DNA from: Maratus speciosus
Taxonomy: Eukaryota > Arthropoda > Arachnida > Araneae > Salticidae
Direction: 5' to 3'
Assembly: GCA_963932465.1 (NCBI GenBank)
Contig: OZ010790.1
Location: forward strand, 353,242,254-353,306,253
DNA: 64,000 nucleotides
Part shown: piece by piece, positions 34,226 through 44,789 of the stretch
How positions within the stretch are numbered: the stretch's first letter is position 1
Layout of the letters: each line of letters opens with the position of its first letter
The notes under the pieces: model-generated
What the model saw: the letters and a program-made list of their open reading frames with translations, nothing else
What the model was told of the DNA's origin: nothing
Database searches by the model: none
Position numbers and translations under genes: made by a program

Positions 34226-35186
34226 ATGTAATTCAGATTTAAATAGGCTGAAAGGTTATAAAAAATAGTACATTAGTCGTTGAATAATTAGTATTTATAG
34301 GGAGCTCCAAACTATCAGACATATATCGAGTTGAAATTTGGTACAGCAGCTTACGCGCAGGATAACAAAATAAATATATCAACTAGAATGAAAATTTAGG
34401 TGCCTACTTATACTTCAGATTATACTAATTAATTTGAATTTAAATACTATTTGTATTTAAAACATTTTTTTGTAATATTTAATACAAAGTTATTGTATTT
34501 AGCTAATGCAAAATTTTGAAAATTTCAATAGTATAATCATTTAATAATCATTTAATATATAATCATTTAATAATCATTTAATATATATTTAACAATAAAA
34601 AAGAAATATTAGGTTTCGTTTATACAGAGTGACATGAAACAGTTGTTTTGAAAATTACTTAAAAAATATTCAGAAGTTTTTGAGATATTGTGTGCGTTAT
34701 GCCCAAAAACGTCATTTGGAGAAAATGACTAACACCGCTACAGCTATTGAGCTAATATAATCCTAAAAGCCAAAATTTGTGTTTTAATGCGAATTTTAAA
34801 GAAATAATTATATCAAAATGGTCAGAAAAGATAGGAGTTTGAAATCTAAAAAATAAGTATGTCGAAAATTTTGAAGACTTAAGAGTCCTGAGACACCTTA
34901 AAAGAATTTAAGAGTTTTACTAATAGGTGTCAACGAAAGTTACTGAAATTATCAAAGAACTGTCTTTGCTTCAAACAGGTAATCGAAATAGGTGTTGAAA
35001 AAAATCTATTTGTGAGACATTTTCAAACTAAAATTAAGATTTTCTCTATTAAAATATATCATTGAAATTTAAGTAAGTAGGTTTTAATTAACGCAGAAAT
35101 ATATAGCTTCAATTCCAGGCAAAAAGATTGTACAGTAGGTTAGTCTAAACATAACAATGTGTTATTCTTTAGAGAAGGGTTATGTG
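34226..35186. other. AT-rich non-coding DNA
   Basis: No gene. A short direct repeat of AATCATTTAATAATCATTTAATAT type sits at about 34535-34585. Confidence 0.45.
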
Positions 35187-36084
35187 GGGAGGCTTGACCC
35201 AATGAATGTGAGGAAGGGTTGACCAGACATTCAAGGCTCCAATGACCCCTTCGGAACGAGCGTATTTTACAAATTTCTTACTCTTTTATCGCCGGTTTTC
35301 GTAAACAGAAACTTTGGCTAAGTGAATCTTCGAAATGTTCTTATCAAATAAGGCAAAAATTACTGTAAAAAATAACTTGTGGGAAAAATCAAGAATTACG
35401 ACCACTTTATGCGCCACGTTTACGTGTCGCTCGTGCCGAAGGTATTAATAAAGTGGCTTTGAAAATATTTTTATTATACACGATAATGAAAGGTTAAGGC
35501 TTATAGATAAAACAGATGTATATTTAGTCTGTAAAAATACAGTAAAATGGGGTGAGGGGAAAAATGTTTAAACACTGTTAAAATAAAGATGTGAAAAATT
35601 GCTATAGTATCCACTGCAAGAAAAAATTTAATTAAATATAAATAGGAAAGTTGATAGAAATTTTTTTCCTTTTAAATATTACTTACAATATGGAAACGGA
35701 AACAGGGGAAAAACTAGAACTTATTAGATCGAAATAAAGGAACAGTTTTAAAAAGTTGTTAATGATAAGGAAATTGCTCATGTGATTGAAAACATCATTA
35801 GCATTGATAGAAAATCTTTAGGAAGGCATGTAGTCAAATTTCACCAAATTGAATACAGTGAGATGAAGCCAAACTTTCTGATAACTAGTGTTCCAAGGTC
35901 GAATGTCACAAAAAGTCGGACAAGAGAAAAAAAAAAAGCGGGAGAATGGCTTCTAAATCCGGACATAAAAATGCATGAAACCCAATGAAAACGGAACCTG
36001 TCTAAAACGGAATACTGTCTTAAATGATGAAATTTCATTTTCCTTGCTGTACAATTATATTTGCTCAGACGAAATCACGTTTAA

Positions 36085-36291
36085 CCCTTTACGGCGCGGT
36101 GTCCATAAAAAAAACACCTAATTTTAATTCCAAAACTTACAAACGGCACCAAGAATATTTAACTAAAATTTTCCTATTATAATATACATGAAAATAAGCA
36201 ATTTCGTATTTTCTAATAAATTCGTTTATAAATTGTGGTCAGACCATTATTTCATCAGTTTATAAACAAAATTACTCCGCGCCGGTAAGTG
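36085..36291. mobile_element. piggyBac-type MITE (TTAA sites), copy A
   Basis: TTAA at 36081-36084 is followed by CCCTTTACGGCGCGG, mirrored by CCGCGCCGGTAAGTG before TTAA at 36292-36295. TTAA targets with ends beginning CCC are the mark of piggyBac elements. It is 207 bp, non-coding, and nearly the same size as the one at 37345-37552, but the end sequences differ. Confidence 0.75.
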
Positions 36292-36730
36292 TTAAAACGC
36301 AATTTTTCTCCTGCAACTTGCAATTCCGACTAAACAGGTTTATTTAAGCACCACATTTTAAATTTTATTTTATAATAATTAAAGCAGGTAACATAAAGTT
36401 ATTTTGCTTTTGTTAAACAGGTTTTATTTCTAGTAACAAATATTTCGATATGAAACAAAGTGGGCCCAGCCTCCCATATAGTGGGTCAACCCTCTCATAT
36501 GTGTGGAACCTTGACCTATTATTTTCTCATGATTAAAATCAATCATTTTTCAATTTTCCTGTATATTACACTTTTGTAGCAATTTTATCTTGATAACTGA
36601 TTGTAAAGCGAATAAAAGGATTTATAAAACTTTATTCCAGTTCAGTATTTGAAAAATAAAAAAATCATAAAACATACCATATTACAAATCTGATTTTTTT
36701 TTCTTTGCTAGTAAAAAAAAAAAAATAAAA

Positions 36731-36860
36731 TATATATATATATATATATATATAACCATTCATTAAACATAACCATCCACCGTCAATTATTATGAATTAA
36801 AGCTGTAAGTATTTTAAAAAAAATAATAAATAAATAAATAAATAAATATATATATATATA
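36731..36860. repeat. Microsatellites: (TA)n and (AATA)n
   Basis: TA alternation at about 36731-36754 and an AATA/TA run at about 36824-36860. Confidence 0.9.
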
Positions 36861-37344
36861 TCAGAATTGCAATATCGTATGTTTTATTTGTTAATCAAAG
36901 TAAATATCACGTTCAATAATTATAGTTTGAACTATATTTTATAATACAAAATCATTTTGAAAAAATTTGGTCAAACCTCCCCAGTCTCCCATACAGGCGG
37001 TATTTAAAAGAGTAAAAGATGATATTTAATTTTTTATCATTTACATATGAGTAATAAATATAAAATGAAAAATAAAAAGTTCAAAATAAGATAGGAACTA
37101 CGTCTACGTTATAAATTTCAATTTGTGATATGGTATTGTGCCCACCATTCATAATGTTCAGTTTTCAATTGAACTTAATTCTTTCATCTTTAACGATTCA
37201 GATCCCAGTTTGTAGTAATGATGTCAGTGGATAAAAAAATGTTTTTCTATTTGAGCAATTTTGTTTAGTTATGTCATATAAAAATGTAGAAATTGTAACT
37301 TTTTGAAAAATAATGGGCAGATTTCTTCATTCACAAAATCTTAA

Positions 37345-37552
37345 CCCATTAATGCCGAGTTTCCTTTACACATTTTTAATACATAGGTACCAATTGACAC
37401 CAGTTTTCCCATATTGTAATTTTAACTTATTTGATCTCACAAAGTTTGAGATTAAGTAATATGAAAATTTCCTTATTAAAATACTGTTTTTCATATTTAA
37501 AATTTTCGTATTACTTAATTTGCAAATTTTTGTACCAACCGGCATTAATGGG
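37345..37552. mobile_element. piggyBac-type MITE (TTAA sites), copy B
   Basis: TTAA at 37341-37344, then CCCATTAATGCCGAGTT; the far end ACCGGCATTAATGGG meets TTAA at 37553-37556. The symmetry continues inward, pairing GGTACC with TTTTGTACC and TTTGAGATTAAGTAATATGA with TATTACTTAA. It is 208 bp and non-coding. The TTAA duplication and CCC ends point to piggyBac mobilisation. Confidence 0.85.
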
Positions 37553-37556
37553 TTAA

Positions 37557-38734
37557 TTCCTACCTTAATCCATTTTCGGCCAAAGGTGCGTAAACGCACC
37601 ATTTCGATAAATATTTTTGTATTAACACTGTGACGAATATGTTTCACTAATTTTATTTGTCTGTTGTTTTTAAGGGTTCTGGAGATATCTTTAAAATATC
37701 AGTAATTCAATTAGAGTAAACACTTTCTGTTGAGAAATTTTCAAAATACGCTAATCTTTTTAAATTGAAACCATTATTGACAAATTCGAATTTTTGAAAA
37801 TATTAATTATCCCACTTGAGATTAATCATATGTTTTTTATAATGCATTAAAGTTGCAGGTTCTGTAAATAAAATAATAATAAAACAAATGTTATAAAAAA
37901 TTTTAAAATATATTAGTTTTAAATTTAATGGTGCGTTAGTGCACCATTCACCGAATGCATGAAAATGCCGAATGCATTTTATTTCTCAAATAAAACATTA
38001 TTTTTCAGGCACGATTTTTTTTTTTTGTCTTAATGAATGCAATTTAAGCATATTTCATTAAAAATAATATCACATTTTATAAAATTTCTATGCTTGGCCT
38101 AAAATAGATTAACATATATTTTTCCTTTTAAATCTGCGTTGCTTATTTATCTCTGAAAAATTGAATCCGAATCTTGTAAAAAAATTAAGTGATTTTCAAT
38201 ATATTTGTTGCATTCTGTAAATGACATTTCATGTTACACTAAAAATGTAAGAAGAATTAATTGAAAATAAAATAAAATAACACACTTGTGTTGATATATG
38301 TATTATTTATAATCCACATCAAAGTTTTAAAATATACAAAGTTATTTTGTCTCTCTATTATTTTTATTTATAGTTTAAACAGAAGAATGCTGAGACACCT
38401 ATCATTATTCTTCTATTAGAAAGGACATGTCATTTACTGATATTGAATAAATACCTCCAAGATACAAAAATTATATTTTTGTCTGTGTGTTTTCGTACCT
38501 TACATTTTTCATCCTAATCCTTCAAAACAAAAAGAAAAAGCTTCAAAAATACACTCTTGAGGTAAACCATTCTTGTAAAAACACGCCAGCTTGCATGTAA
38601 TAAATAGACAATAAATGAAGATTCTATTTGCAATTAAAATAAATATATACGGGGGTGAATCAATAATACTTTGCCTTCGAATAGAAATAATTGAGTGAAT
38701 TTTTTTTTAATTACTACATTGTATTAGTCCTTTT
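37557..38734. other. AT-rich non-coding DNA
   Basis: No gene. AAAGGTGCGTAAACGCACCA at about 37582 and ATGGTGCGTTAGTGCACCAT at about 37930 are two short palindromes with the same core and may be the ends of another small element. Confidence 0.4.
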
Positions 38735-39187
38735 CTATATAGTCACAGTAACACATTTCTGCAAATGGTGTTTCAAAGAGAAAAGGGAGATGTACTCCAG
38801 GAGGCCCGAAGTGGGACATTTTCTAACTCTTACCGACCTCCAAATGTGACATATTGTTTGAAAGGCCTGTGACCACTTATTAATGTTACGCACCTCCCGA
38901 GCCCCCCCCCCAAATTAGATGCCCCCTTGGGGGGCATGAATGATGTACGCAACATTTAGAAAAGTGCCGCCTAGAGGGAAAATTTGGGGGGAGGAGGGAG
39001 AGAGATGCATAGCATGAATAAGTGGTCCCAGGCCTTTCCAACAATATGTCACATGTGGGGGTCGGTAAAAGTTAGAAAAACGCCCCGCTTTGGTTCTACT
39101 ATCGCGCCTCCTGGAATACATCCTCCCACCTCTCTTTGAAATACCGGTTGGTTGCAGAAATATGTTACTGTGTACGGTGACTATATT
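38735..39187. mobile_element. Palindromic element, about 450 bp
   Basis: The left half is mirrored by the right half: CTATATAGTCACAGTAAC, ACATTTCTGCAA, TTTCAAAGAGA, TCCAGGAGG, CTAACTCTTACCGACCTCCA, TGTGACATATTGTTTGAAAG, GCCTGTGACCACTTATTAAT and GCCCCCTTGGGG have close partners in reverse order. The centre is at about 38930-38940. It is far more GC-rich than its flanks. Such fold-back structure is typical of long-armed MITEs. The target-site duplication was not resolved. A small minus-strand frame here is only one arm read as codons. Confidence 0.7.
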
Positions 39188-40179
39188 ATTACGGTGCCAT
39201 TTTAATTTTTTTTTTCTAAATTAATTTCAGTGAGCATATTCCCTGTTCTAAAACAAACAATGCAAAACTATCTCTTGAAAAAAAAACTTCAATATTTATC
39301 ACATAAATAAGAAATTAATTTATATCAATCTGTCCATGTAAATAAAATTTAAACTGTTTTTAAATACAGAAATTTAAATTTTGTATTTTTTTTAAATAGA
39401 AAGTTAAAATTATTATTTTAGCTTTCACTTTTAAAAATCATGTTATATTGTTTTAAAGTAGTAATTTTTTGACCATTTCCAGAAATCTACTTCGTATCTA
39501 AAGAAAAAGAAATCTACATAATTTAGAAAGTACATGTTCTTTTAATTTAAGGTACACAGTCAGATTTTAAAATGAATATATTTACAGTCGCCACTAAAAA
39601 TATCTTTTCGCAAGAATGTAAATTAAAAAAAAAATTAAAATAATGTAAAAATGCACATTGAAATCGAAATTACATTAATATACATAATGCAGTATATATT
39701 TTTTTAAAGTTTTCTGATAAAATATTCTATACTAAAGGGGGACATTTTAGGCTATTATTGGGCTGTTTTGTAAAGAGTGTCACGTAATTTGATATGATAC
39801 ATTGCACTACTGCACTAACGTCATTTTCTAGTTATATAATTTGTCACAATCTAATAAAAAATGTCCTTTCCACAAAACTCTTTTCGTTTTCCAGGTAATT
39901 ATTTTCTTTTACTGACCCTCAAAGGAAGTTTGTGGTTTCCAATTATTTCTGAGTACACTTGTATTTTCAGTAGAGTTTTGTGACATATGACCCTCTATAA
40001 TGACAACTCCTGGCTTTTAAAGGAATTTTATTACTATTTCGGCATAAGAATATATCACAAATGAAGCTAAGGAAAATATATATTTCTCGTTGTATTTCAT
40101 GTTAAAGAAAAAAAATTATTTTAAAATATTGTATTGTGCAAATAAAGAATATTTGCGATGCAGAAAGTATAGATTTTCA

Positions 40180-40226
<47 letters not shown>

Positions 40227-41034
40227 TATATGTAAAGTCTATTAAGATTGATAAAGAAAAATGCATTTGATTTATTAGCAATCAGATTTAGAATTAAATT
40301 AAAATGCAAGAAGAAAAAAAAATAATCCAAATTTCTAATTAATTTTTATGAACACAAATATTAATTTTTCTATGAAAAAAAAATTAAAGACAAAACTAAA
40401 ACTTTTAACTGTTAGGTTTACAATAGTTATCGCATATTTCGAAAATTTCTTATTTTTTGTAATATTCTGAGACTTTTATATAATATACAAACAAATAAAT
40501 TAATTTATATGAACACAATTGAGAATTATGTATTATTTCAACCCTTTCTTGTATATTAAAATATTTTCAACATTCTTGAATTTACAAATGTTCAGTTTAG
40601 ACAAATTGTATTACTAAATAATTTTCTAACCACGTTGATTTTCCATTTAAAAAATATTTTTATCGTTGTAATACTCTAAAGTCTTAAATTATTAACCTTT
40701 TCTGTCATAAAAAAGAGTGTTTTTGTATATTAATGTTCATGAATAACAGAGAAATGTAAAGAAGATTAATGTGTTTCCAAATATTAAATATTATTTTAAT
40801 TTATAATGACAATATATATTATTAACCATTATGTAAAAGAGGAAAATCCATTAAACAGCTGTTACACTGCTCAAAGATTAATGACATGTTTCAATATATG
40901 ATATATATTATTGCGGCATAAATATTTTGTATATTTTGTATTTAATTTTTTTTTTAACTTTATACAGATATAATGTAATTTTTTTCATACTTTCTCAGTG
41001 TTACATAACCTTTACTTTCAAATCCATCATTTCA
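39188..41034. other. AT-rich non-coding DNA
   Basis: No gene. A run of 30 A followed by (TA)10 lies at 40181-40231. Confidence 0.5.
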
Positions 41035-41039
41035 ATAAA
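41035..41039. other. Target-site duplication of the BEL/Pao element (left)
   Basis: ATAAA directly before the TGTTGC start of the left LTR, identical to 49987-49991 after the right LTR. Confidence 0.85.
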
Positions 41040-41473
41040 TGTTGCAGACAGAAGAATAAAGTTCATCTGATGCGATTTAAAAACTAATAACCAGAAGCAT
41101 TACTATAGATAAGAAGCATCTACCCGATGCTATTATTTGTTTGACTAATACAGAAAAAAGATCTTCAATTAACATCACAAACAAAACATTTATTATAACA
41201 ACAAAAAATAATACTTTGTAAACTTTGTACATCTTAAGCGTACATTTCAAAACATTTCAAATATCTAGAATATTCTTACATTTTTTAAATAACAAAATTC
41301 AAATGATAAAACTGTTGCCATTTTACAAAAAGAAATCATAATAATCAATAAAACGTGATGAACAAAATAAATCAGTTTTTTATGCAAACAGATACAAAAA
41401 TATAATGTGAAAACAATGTCACGTGATCTCCCCTCTCCGGAGCTCAGGTAAAAGAAAGATAGACTACGCAACA
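41040..41473 (-). repeat. BEL/Pao 3' LTR
   Basis: On the plus strand it starts TGTTGCAGACAGAAGAATAA and ends ACTACGCAACA, so the ends form the short inverted repeat TGTTGC/GCAACA. It is nearly the same as 49561-49986, differing by a few substitutions and small gaps (for example about 41062-41076). On the transcribed strand it carries a TATA-like stretch complementary to about 41400 and an AATAAA complementary to about 41188. Confidence 0.9.
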
Positions 41474-42020
41474 TCCTCCCCCCTTTTTGAGTCAGTGACA
41501 AACGACTCAGAAGAATAAATAACTTGATTAAAAAGACCAAGCCGCTTAGGAACCTTAACTATCGCTTTCCAGTCTAATTTTGAAAGTTCATTAAACGCGC
41601 CTTTGAAATTACTCCCATTGTTCGAATAAATTATTTTGGGCCTGCCTCTCCTGGCTATAAAGCGCCTTAGAGCTAAAAGGAAATATTCCGCTGATAAGAA
41701 GAACACAAGTTCTAAATGGATATCCCTGTACACGCACAGGTGAACAAAGCAATCCAAACCTTCCTACCACCTTTTAGAAATAAAGGTCCCGCCAAATCAA
41801 TCCCTACAATCGCGAATACAGAACAACTTTCTACGCCATCAGCCGGTAGAGGTACGGGTTCACATGAGATTGGTTCTGCCTTATACCTCTTACAATTTGT
41901 ACATCTGTTCAATACCTTACGAATACTCTTACGTTGCTTAGTTATCCAAAATCTTTCTCTTAATAATGATTGCATCATATGCAGTCCTGCATGACTGTTT
42001 TTTCTATGCACTGATTCAAT
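41464..42020 (-). pseudogene. BEL/Pao integrase, broken and deleted
   Basis: Integrase inserts the element's DNA. From about 42011 the zinc-binding part is clear: HRKNSHAGLHMMQSLLRERF with H-H, then RCTNCKRYKAE with C-C. The core follows with the first Asp in VGIDLAGPL, and after a frameshift at about 41740 the text HLELVFFLSAEYFLLALRRF. The second catalytic block reads RPKIIYSNNGSNFKGAF, with Asn in place of the usual Asp (SDNG). Right after, the frame jumps to KVPKRLGLFNQVIYSSESFV and ends GEDVA, which looks like the extreme C-terminus of such polyproteins. The third catalytic Glu and the DUF5641 tail are therefore deleted. It is not functional. Confidence 0.85.
41474..41488 (-). promoter_or_regulatory. 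Polypurine tract of the BEL/Pao element
   Basis: The minus strand reads AAAAAGGGGGGAGGA directly before the 3' LTR, the position where plus-strand DNA synthesis is primed in LTR elements. Confidence 0.8.
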
Positions 42021-42388
42021 TTACAATTCACTAAATACACATTTACCAGGTAGCCAAATAGGCTTTAAAAAATCATTACCAGGTAGCCAAATAGGCTTTA
42101 AAAAATAAAAACTGTCCTTACGTTCAGTTATTTTGGTCTTCACTCTAATAATATTTTCATTTCAGTAAATAAATTGAGGCAGTTAGCAGTCTTTAAATCA
42201 GAGAAATAAGAATTCTGAATTAACCTAATCAAACACTTTTCAGATTTTACAATTTCATCAACAGAAAGATCTTTACATAAATTGGGAGTGTTTCTACAGT
42301 TGTTAATAAATCGTAAAACTCAACAGAAAACCCGAATCATTTTATCATAATTAGAAAATCTTCCAATGTCAAAAGGATCAGACAATTC
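42021..42388 (-). pseudogene. BEL/Pao RNase H-integrase linker, decayed
   Basis: The minus strand still shows family text in broken frames: FSNYDKMIRVFC, LRFINNCRN and IQNSYFSDL, the usual segment between RNase H and integrase. A 31-bp stretch (TTACCAGGTAGCCAAATAGG and following bases) is tandemly doubled at about 42045-42107. Confidence 0.6.
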
Positions 42389-43287
42389 TTACACATTAAC
42401 GTTTGCAAGTTTAACTTTTTTCTTTTCATAATTAACTTCATTAGGTTCCCCAAATATTTCATTAACAGGCCACGATTTTGGATTTTGTTTGAACCATGAA
42501 GGTCCATTAAACCACTCAGAACGTAGCATTCTACTAGGAGAACAACCTCGAGATAATATATCAACTGGATTCATATGACCTGGGACATGTCTCCATGATT
42601 CTGATTGTGTCAAAGACCTGATTTCTTTGACCCGATTTGCATCAAAATTCGACCATTCCCCATGGTTTTTTATCCACCACAAAGCAACTGTAGAATCACT
42701 CCAATATGTAATTTTCATATCAAAAGTATTTATTGCATTACATATGGAAAAAGCTAACCTGGCTCCAATGCAACACGACATTAACTCCAGTCTTGGAATG
42801 CTTAAGATTTTCAAAGGTGCTACACGAGTTTTCGCTCTTAAAAGAGTCAACTTAATTCCCGAAGAATCACGAGTTCGGGCAAAAACACATGCAGCATAAG
42901 CATTTTTACAAGCATCAACAAAAATATGCAAGTCGAACGTTGCATTAGAGCCAACATAACGAGGTACTGCTACATCTTTTAACAAATGCAAATCAATTAA
43001 CCATGAATAAAATTTATTTACAATGTTCTCAGGCAACATATCATCCCAATGAATTTTTTGTTTCCACGTTTCTTGCAAAATTAACTTTGGCAATAATTGT
43101 AGCTGGAGCAAGTATACCAATTGGATCAAATATAGATTGCACAATAGATAAAATCAATCTATCAGTTACTTTAGCATCACATGTCAACATATTTGCATTA
43201 ATATTACATTTTAGTGTACCGTTATCTAAATTCCATAACATTCCTAATAAAGAGGTATCACCAGAATGTTTAGATGTAAACTTACAG
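42389..43287 (-). pseudogene. BEL/Pao reverse transcriptase end and RNase H, broken
   Basis: The minus strand resumes the BEL frame at about 43287 with FTSKHSGDTSLLGMLWNLDN and FDPIGILAPATIIAK, the typical end of the RT and connection. A frameshift at about 43080 leads into LILQETWKQKIHWDDMLPE. The RNase H-like part has the first Asp in FVDACKNAYAACVF, RLELMSCCIGARLA, ITYWSDSTVALWWI and VPGHMNPVDILSRGC, in the family order. The whole is open for about 250 residues after the shift. The N-terminal half of this gene lies on the other side of the LINE, at 47706-48448. Confidence 0.85.
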
Positions 43288-43957
43288 CGATGACAGCGAT
43301 GACCACCTCGGGAACTCAGCTTTCGCTTTAGAGTGTTATTGCAATCCCGAGGGTTAGACCACATCCACTCCTCCCGACTCTCAACCAGAGTCTGAGAGGG
43401 AGCGTCGGGTCGCTGATCAAGCTGCTGAGATTTATTTCGGTTACTATGAGATTTACAATTACAATCACAATTGGTTACCCAATTTTTCTGGGCGAACCGA
43501 AGATTTCACATCGAAATATATGACTGTATGTAGTGATTACATGAGGATCATTTCACCTAATGTGATTGCATAATTGTTTACAATTTTCTTGGATATATAT
43601 ACGTCACAGTACATTTAACACACAATATTTAACATGACAATTAGAAACACATTACAACGCAACATCAAACACATACTATTTACATGACTGTGTGTAGTGA
43701 TTACATGTGGATCATTTGAATGTGATTGCATAATTATTTACATTTTTCATGGATTTACAGGGATTTCACAGTACATTAAACACACAATATTGAACATCAC
43801 AATTAGAAACATATTACAACACACCTACTATTTACAATTTGCGCATACAAGAGTTTGGAGAGATGCACAAGATAAAAATTCAAAAGTGATAGAAGTTTCT
43901 GGCACCCGCTAATAACCCGTTTCTCCCTCCATGCTACACCCTAGTGATGGAGTCGGA
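43288..43957 (-). repeat. LINE 3' region with a tandem duplication of about 160 bp
   Basis: The segments about 43520-43681 and 43682-43838 are direct copies: ATGACTGTATGTAGTGATTA, TGTGATTGCATAAT, CACAGTACATT and ACACACAATATT recur in order. The rest (43288-43515) is more GC-rich and not recognised. No protein is encoded. Confidence 0.65.
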
Positions 43958-44767
43958 CTAGAATGACTCTGGATTTGAAAAGATGTACTCATTTGTTTCT
44001 ATAAACCTCATGCATTTTATGATCTTGTTGAGTAGTTGTGGTTTCTCTTTTACATCCCGCCACCAACTTGCTAAATTCATACGTGTATGTTTTTTGAGAT
44101 GATAATGCGATGTTAATGTACAGTATAATACATAGTGTAACAATGTTGACGGCAAGCCACAAATGCATAGTGGGGAGTCTCTTTTCTTAATTTTGTATAA
44201 GTGTTCCTGAAAGGGGCCGTGATTTGTTAAAAATATGTGTAAGTATCTGTTGTTTACGAAATACTTGTGGTCAACCAATGGCAAGAATTCCTGCGTATAT
44301 CGGCCTGTGTCTGAATCCGTCCAGCGTTTTTGCCAATTTTTTAACAGATTCTGCTTTGTCTGTGATTTTAGTGAAGAAGCTGGATATGGTAAAAATGTAT
44401 GTATTAGTGTTTCATCCGTTACTGCCGATTTTGCCAGTTGGTCAGCTGCCTCATTGCCCTCAACACCTGAATGTCCTTTTGTCCAATTGAAGTACATGTT
44501 TTTTACTGTTGTTTGTAATTGTTGAAGAATTTTTAGTATTAAATAGTTTGTATTGTCAAAATTGTTTAATGCTTTTAAACTTGATAGGCTATCCGTTATG
44601 ATTAAGTATTGAGAATGTTTGTCCGACTCTATCCACTCTAATGCTGAAGAGATCGCGAAGAGTTCTGACTGGAAGACGGAGTTATCCTGGGACAGTTTCG
44701 CTCTCCAAGTATAGATTTGCTCGTTTTTTTCGTACACAGAAAATGCCGAGGCTGTGCCTTCGGACAT
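43958..44767 (-). pseudogene. LINE ORF2, RNase H and C-terminal part (after frameshift)
   Basis: This is the C-terminal part of ORF2, out of frame with the main part. The RNase H domain, which removes RNA from the RNA-DNA hybrid, begins just upstream of the first ATG with IYTDGSKMSEG. It then shows VFQSELFAISSALEW (Glu), YLIITDSLSSLKAL (Asp), and WTKGHSGVEGNEAADQLAKS (His and Asp). All four catalytic acids are kept. The end has CICGLPSTLLHYVLYC, a cysteine-histidine cluster usual at the end of such ORF2 proteins, and it closes with NPESF. A single frameshift at about 44790 separates it from the RT. Confidence 0.85.
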
Positions 44768-44789
44768 TTTGGAACCGTCCGTGTATATT

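Larger units (their letters stand above)
35187..36983 (+). repeat. Possible degraded pogo-like element
   Basis: GTGGGGAGGCTTGACCC at about 35187 is mirrored by GGTCAAACCTCCCCAG at about 36968, giving possible terminal arms of a 1.8-kb element. Between them, about 35690-35990 on the plus strand reads as a broken protein (METETGEKL; then VIENIISIDRKSLGRHVVKF after a shift) that resembles the helix-turn-helix start of pogo-like transposases. GTGGGTCAACCCTCTCATAT-like text also occurs at about 36480. The evidence is thin; a chance resemblance is possible. A piggyBac-type MITE lies inside. Confidence 0.3.

Noticed and set aside
35782..35988. Independent small gene
   Set aside because: The frame is short and is preceded by other broken frames of the same sense; it fits better as a fragment of a decayed pogo-like transposase, reported only with low confidence.
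38915..39121. 68-residue minus-strand frame
   Set aside because: It is one arm of the palindrome at 38735-39187 read as codons.
43288..43500. Separate GC-rich element between LINE and BEL
   Set aside because: No ends or protein text were recognised; treated as LINE 3' sequence because the BEL frame resumes at its edge.
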